DNA from: Deuterostichococcus epilithicus
Taxonomy: Eukaryota > Chlorophyta > Trebouxiophyceae > Prasiolales > Stichococcaceae
Assembly (NCBI GenBank): GCA_033439295.1
Contig: JAVTLE010000023.1
Coordinates: 620,001 to 684,000 of the forward strand
DNA length: 64,000 nucleotides
Direction of reading: 5' to 3'
Positions 59,601 to 64,000 of this stretch are shown here, piece after piece; within the stretch, counting starts at the first letter, position 1; each line of letters starts with the position of its first letter. The notes below the pieces were generated by a model. That model was not told the origin of the DNA and made no database searches. It saw only the letters and a program-made list of their open reading frames with translations. The translations under genes were made by a program, and so were the position numbers.

Positions 59601-60029
59601 CAGCAGCACTTTATAAATTACATGGAGGTGGTGGGCGACAGCCACCTGTGCTGTTCATCTGCACTAGCTTGCGGCTGGTGATGTTCCATAGTGATGTGTG
59701 CCCAGCAGCTTTTGTCAGACCTGATCCATATGTAAGCACAGCGCACCTTAGACCCGGTGCTCAGACAGCAGCGCAGCGCATGCCAGGAGCGGCCGCAACT
59801 ATGAGTGGCTGTGAGTGCGTGCTGCAATACGGTGTGAGCGCTGGCCGGCACCATGCCCAGGAGCACCGGCAGCACCACTCAAGAATCAGGAACGTGAAGT
59901 CACAGAGACAGCACCTTGGTCGACTGGGCGGGACGTTGGTTCATGGGATGGATCAGCGACCAATGATGCGCGTGCCGCCACAGCCAATGCCAAAACAAAC
60001 AGAGTTGTGATCCCCCAGCGGCGCATCAT
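56605..60029 (-). CDS. Secreted, C-terminally anchored modular surface protein
   Basis: Unrecognised family. Exons: 60029-59915, 59431-59212, 58939-58728, 58615-about 58498, about 58306-57866, 57671-57479, 57338-57262, 57096-56972 and 56830-56605 (stop); about 575 residues. The ATG-ATG start opens a clear signal peptide (MMRRWGITTLFVLALAVAARA). The C-terminus is a hydrophobic segment at the very end (GLLLLWGAVMLTFTILM), suggesting a tail or GPI-type anchor. Modules recur: 'C-x-YCAGM..TPQEYLTL..' (exon 2) and 'YCGGMTTRTPREYITL' (exon 5); FSKSNNGTTA and FARSNGGGTA; IDLRG twice, continued by TPFAVDP twice. Many NxT/S sites (NNGT, NITA, NVS) fit glycosylation. Exon 7 ends at a GC donor (GCAAGC). 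The join between exons 4 and 5 is not resolved. A cell-wall or surface role is inferred. Confidence 0.75.
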
Positions 60030-61024
60030 AAGCCCCGCCCGCCGCCTGCGGACGCAAGAAGGGTTGCAACATCACCTGCGTGGCATGGCAACTATGCCGT
60101 CGAGATGGAGAAGCTTCCGAAGGCATACACGCACGGCAGCAATGTTGCTGCCCCACATGTGCATGCATGTGCACAAGGAAGGAGCAGGGCGCCATCCTTG
60201 GCAGGCGGTTGCTGGTCAACATTCGGCATTCCACTTGAAACCATTAAACGTTGAGCAAAGCGTCCACCGAGGGTTTTGTTGGCTTGGTGTGAGGCTGTGA
60301 CTGGGTTGTGAACCGGGTCATTGGTGCAATCATGGCTGCGCGTGCAACCTCTGATTGCACTCGTAACATCCGTGCCGCCACCCCGAGCAGTTGACGCTCT
60401 CTGGGGGGTTTACGGTCCGAAAAACATACCCGCCCCGTACAAAGTAGTCTAGGCGACGAGGTCCATGATTGGCTGGCGGCAGCTGATGGAATGTACTTCG
60501 GTTGCTTGCCGCTGCGACACGCATGCATACCGCCGCCTGAATTCGTGTTTTCTGCTGAATTCACTCACCTGGGTGTTGTGTACGGAAGGCTGCTCAGCCG
60601 GGCACGTGAAAGGCTATTCCACACCGATCCCAGCCTCACTGTCTGCTCGCTGACACCGCTGCATCCTGGATCTTCAAAAGAGTTGAGATTTGCAAATTTG
60701 ACGCCTTCTGCAGTTCTGCACCCACGGGAAGCGGCAGGATTCCCAATGGCAGACTTGTCAGACAAGCACGTGGGTTTCCCACCCTCCTAGCGAGGTCGTG
60801 CCCGCTCATTTTGGGCAGAACTGCACTGGAATAGCAATCAACGGTCACACACAGCCCACGAGCCCAGGTCACGCTGCTGCGGGGCCGTTCGCTTCTGTCC
60901 CCTTCTGATCATCTGCCTGCCCCGGTCATACTGCAGCCCAGCACCAATTTGAGTGGGGGACACCGGCGTCCCCCATTCGCAACAGACAGGCTGAACATCA
61001 TGTCGAGGAATGGCAGTGGTTGAC
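60030..61024. other. Stretch without a supported gene
   Basis: Promoter side of the surface-protein gene and 3' flank of the basic-protein gene. A Cys-containing minus-strand open segment near 60480-60340 (VNCSGWRHGCYEC) is the only suggestive piece and has no splice partner. Confidence 0.4.
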
Positions 61025-61755
61025 CTAGCTCTGCGACCAGCAGTCGGCGTCGAGACAGCAGGACGATGGTGCCGACGCAGCTATCGATTGCTGCTGGCGC
61101 TGAGGCCTGCGCATTGGTCGTCCAGGGCGAACTGGAGGTTGGTCCATTGTTGGTGGCACCTGCGTGTCAGAGACTGGCAGCAAGGTGGTCTGGTCAAATC
61201 GGGCAGGGGCAGGGGCCCCCGCCGGGGTCGCTTGCTTGTTCTCACGGCGCTGTGCAGTCACTCACCAGAAAGGACAGCGGAGATGCAGCGGCAGAGTTTT
61301 GGGGCAGTGGTATAGAGGGACTCTCCTGTACTAGCGTTGCAGTTGGCCTGCGGGTGCGGGTCTTCCTGCGCTTTGTTTGCTGGTCGTTGGCGGTGTCCAA
61401 TGCCCTAGTGGCGTCCCGCTTGGGGCCAGCGCTACCGCCGCCCACGTCTGAAATCGATGCCGCCGCCTCTGCAGCTCTGCTGCTGGGCGTGCGGCGCCTT
61501 GTGCCTCGCCGCAGGGCCACTTTGTGGCCCTGACTGTTGTCCCTTGACTCCTGCGGAGGCTGGATGGTGTCAGCAGCCCTGTCACTGGTCTGCGGTGGCT
61601 CAGGTTTCAGACGTTTGAGCCTGTCATGCAGTGGGGCGGCGGCTCCATCCCCCGGACCACTGTCCTTCACCGCCTCCTTGCCGTCAGAGGCCGCGCCATT
61701 CAGGTACCTGGCAGGTTGCGAGCACTTGCATTTTGGGTGCTCCTGTGCAGAGGAG
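61025..61755 (-). CDS. Basic, low-complexity (probably nuclear) protein, 5' end missing
   Basis: An open stretch from an AG acceptor at about 61755 to about 61270 encodes KCKCSQPARYLNG followed by a Pro/Ser/Arg-rich disordered region with a strong nuclear-localisation-like cluster (QTKRRKTRTRR). A GTGAGT donor follows at 61268; a second open segment (61246-61025) ends in a stop, but the intervening sequence is too short for a normal intron, so the 3' structure is unsure. No start codon is visible, and the region upstream is occupied, on the other strand, by the duplicated MOS2 block. The duplication may have removed the 5' end. Confidence 0.4.
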
Positions 61756-61865
61756 CGCCCAAAATGCCTGTGTCAGGCAGGGCTTGAGCGCCAGCATTCG
61801 TTGCCCCGGCACCTTGCTGTGCAGCAGGCTGCCATGGTGTGGCATCGTGGATGTCAGTCTCCACC

Positions 61866-63500
61866 CTGAAGCGGGACAGGGCGGCGGCGACGGCGGAGGA
61901 GAACCGGCAGCGGAGGAAGGGGAAATGCGACGGCGGCGCCGGCGGCGGGAACAGCTCCGGCCGAAATGATTCCGGCCGGGACGGCTCCAGTCGGGGCTCT
62001 GGCGCTGACACCGCCAAGTGGCGACGGCAGGACGGCGGCGGCGCGGCGGAGCGAGACGCGGATCCACAGGTGCATGCCGCAGTCAGTGCTTCGCACTGTA
62101 TAGAGCTGGGCGGGCCGCCAACACTAGGACGACGCTATCTCCCTTGCCCGATACCGCCCTGCATTGCCAGACAACAGTTGCAACGAGACAAAAGGCCAGG
62201 CTGCCCTTGCTTTTGATGGAGCCACCGGCTGTCCAACCGATTCCGTGTTGCCGTACCGCCTGGGTCGCTCATCCTCAGATCCTTTGCATGGCCCTCGCTG
62301 CAGGGGAGGCGGCCGGCGATTGGCGCGGCGGCCGCGACGCGGGACACCGATGCCGTGGCGCCGGCCGTAGGCGGCCAATGCGGCTGGTTGCTGCCGCACA
62401 TCGGCGTGCGCATCATCGACAAGACCCCGGCACAGGTCTGTCATTCGATCTGCCGCCCTCTGCGCATTGCGGCTGCGCATGCGCCTGCGTGCATTCGATG
62501 GCGCTGAGCCGCATTGCCGCCTCAGTGCTCAGCACGCAGGGAGGTGGCTGTGTGTAGCGGCAACCTGTGCGCTGATTTGTGGAGCTGAGTGGCTGGGGAA
62601 GCATCTGCATGCGCATGCGCTTCATCCTGCGCCTTGGGCATCCCTTTTGCCGGATCAGAGCCGCAAAGTCGGCAGAGCCAGGCAGGGCTCGCGCGATCGG
62701 GCGCCTCCCGCCTGCCATTGCGCACTCTGTCAGCTGGCGCGACATCAGATTGTCAACCCTGGACTCATTGATTTCCCACTTGATCACCCAATTCTCGTGC
62801 CGCTGCAGGGCCGCCTGTACCTGGAGAAGGCGGCAATCGTGGACCTGGCGCATCCCACGGTGTGCGATGTAGTTGTTGACGATCCCTGGCAGCATGTCAA
62901 TGGCGTGGCGCAGCGGCAGCTCGAGTCCATCGTGCCAAAGGCCAATGGCGCCAGGGTGAGATATTGAGAGCCCCGCAAAGAAGCGATTGGTCGGCAGGGG
63001 TGGAGAGCTTCCGAGGCTGCTGCGACGGCGCTGTGCCAAGTACCGTCGCAGCGGCCTCAGAGGCTCTATGCAGGAATGCTAGAGCCGCCCCGTGCAAGTG
63101 GCAATGTGCACCATGAACTTCATGTCGGGCGCAAACCGTACAGTGGCACTGAGCACATCAGCCCGGCTCCAGAGTTGGAATTGGATTTCCACGCATCAGA
63201 TACCACGACATTGGCCTCATCTGCCGCAGTCCTCAGGATGGCAGGGGATCGTCACTTGGCAGAGCATGGCTCGATGTCGCGCCGGTCCGCATGCGTGTGA
63301 GCGTAGCTGCAGCGGCTGTACCCTGATCACTGTTGCCTGCAGGTGATCTTCTTGGCAGGGGAGCATGGTAGGCAGCGCGCCAAGCTGCTGCACCGCAATG
63401 TCAAGGCCGGCGCGGCGGCAATGCAGCTATGAGGTCGTCAAGGTTGCCTTTGACGACATTGCCATAAATGTGGGGAATGCGCACAAGGAGGAGTACTCGT
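61866..63500 (+). pseudogene. Truncated duplicate of MOS2 exons 6-9
   Basis: Homology to the MOS2 gene begins abruptly inside exon 6 (54429). Copied exons 61866-62069, 62304-62435, 62809-62955 and from 63343 keep the splice sites, and exons 7 and 8 keep the exact lengths (132 and 147 bp). Exon 8 is roughly 90 percent identical by eye. The G-patch and first KOW are absent. The last exon has an 11-bp deletion creating a stop after AAMQL and has lost the original stop. Introns are also related. It is most likely a non-functional fragment, although exons 6-8 remain open. Confidence 0.88.
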
Positions 63501-63865
63501 CAGTGGATCTCTCGTGTGTCCAACACCTCCTTAACAACTATAGATATCGAATCTAGGTATGCAAGCGCTGCTTCGGGTCTATGGCCGGGCAAAAGTTCGG
63601 CAGCGCCGCTCGGAACCATATTTCTACCTGCACAACTCACACACAGCAGCTCCTTGCCGCATGATTGAGCTGCGGTACTTGAACTCGAAAAGTGAAAGTA
63701 TGCTGAGGACGGAAAGGGCATCCGCACAATATGCGGTAACATATGTTCTGGGATGGAAAGAGAATTTTTTGATTCCAACTGCAGCTTCTTGCAGCAGCCG
63801 CATGGCCAGTGCTCACACGCTTTCTCACACACTTGAATCTTCTCAACTGAACGAATCAGGTCAGC

Positions 63866-64000
63866 TCAATTACAAGTCGGTCTCAACAGAATTGTAAAGG
63901 TCAGCACTACCACTCCCCACACCAGAAGCACACGTTTGCAGCTTCTTGTAAGACAAGCCACTTGCGGGGTATTGGCAGGTGCCATTGTTGGTTGGTCCGC
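63866..64000 (-). CDS. 3' end of a second copy of the surface-protein gene (runs off the window)
   Basis: On the minus strand DQPTMAPANTPQVA and VVVLTFTILLRPTCN (stop at 63868-63866) match the last exon of the surface protein at 56605 (DQPTMAPADAPQVA, AVMLTFTILMTPA). The frame is open to the window edge. It follows the MOS2 fragment in the same tail-to-tail order, so the whole 3' junction was copied as one block. Confidence 0.8.
   Translation of the reverse strand, partial: ADQPTMAPANTPQVACLTRSCKRVLLVWGVVVLTFTILLRPTCN

Noticed and set aside
56605-60029. Pherophorin-type wall protein
   Set aside because: It has Cys pairs, a signal peptide and repeats, but not the Pro-rich spacer or the typical domain order of pherophorins.
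1-64000. Bacterial or viral origin of the window
   Set aside because: Spliced exons, plant/algal gene fusions and intron-rich structure throughout; no operons, capsid, integrase or polymerase genes were seen.

Overview
The window reads as nuclear DNA of a unicellular green alga (Chlorophyta, probably Trebouxiophyceae or a relative; the species is inferred, not identified). The signs are many short exons that are GC-rich at third codon positions, separated by introns of about 60-500 bp with lower GC, TGCA-rich bodies and mostly GTG donors and GCAG acceptors; Ala/Ser/Gly/Pro-rich linkers; and a gene set that is algal or plant-like (fused methionine-salvage enzyme, NDC1, MOS2, oxysterol-binding protein, copper amine oxidase). 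No rRNA, tRNA, CRISPR array, operon or recognisable autonomous transposon was seen. Because genes are split, the longest open frames are often not the genes. Exon models below come from splice sites, phase matching and family conservation.

Layout. 1-13,257 (+): 3' part of a very large low-complexity coiled-coil gene. 14,066-16,236 (-): PARP-like ADP-ribosyltransferase, 5' end unresolved. 17,210-18,411 (-): a small stand-alone copy of the allophanate-hydrolase C-terminal domain. 18,987-25,503 (-): complete copper amine oxidase, 18 exons. 26,237-27,712 (-): unrecognised single-pass membrane protein. 28,791-34,676 (-): complete bifunctional MTNB/E1 methionine-salvage enzyme, 13 exons. 35,204-39,967 (+): oxysterol-binding-protein-related protein. 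40,077-42,434: gene-poor spacer with short repeats and a perfect hairpin. 42,435-44,318 (+): DJ-1/PARK7-family protein. 45,126-50,900 (-): NDC1-type NAD(P)H dehydrogenase. 51,665-56,226 (+): complete MOS2/GPKOW G-patch/KOW protein. 56,605-60,029 (-): secreted, tail-anchored surface protein with repeated modules. 61,025-61,755 (-): basic, disordered protein. 61,866-64,000: a segmental duplication of the 3' half of MOS2 plus the 3' end of the surface-protein gene, truncated by the window edge.

The genes do not form one pathway. Two head-to-head pairs (MTNB-E1/ORP and NDC1/MOS2) share upstream spacers of 0.5-0.8 kb, and three pairs are tail-to-tail.

The most interesting signal is not a gene. 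In most of the genes, introns hold degenerate copies of the neighbouring exon edge, often keeping the splice acceptor or even the stop codon, arranged in tandem about 85-130 bp apart. I found about thirty of these 'exon-edge echoes'. Together with the strong excess of phase-0 introns and of exons starting GT after CAG, they suggest that introns here have been born or enlarged by repeated ~100-bp tandem duplication. The MOS2 segmental duplication gives an internal test of the idea.
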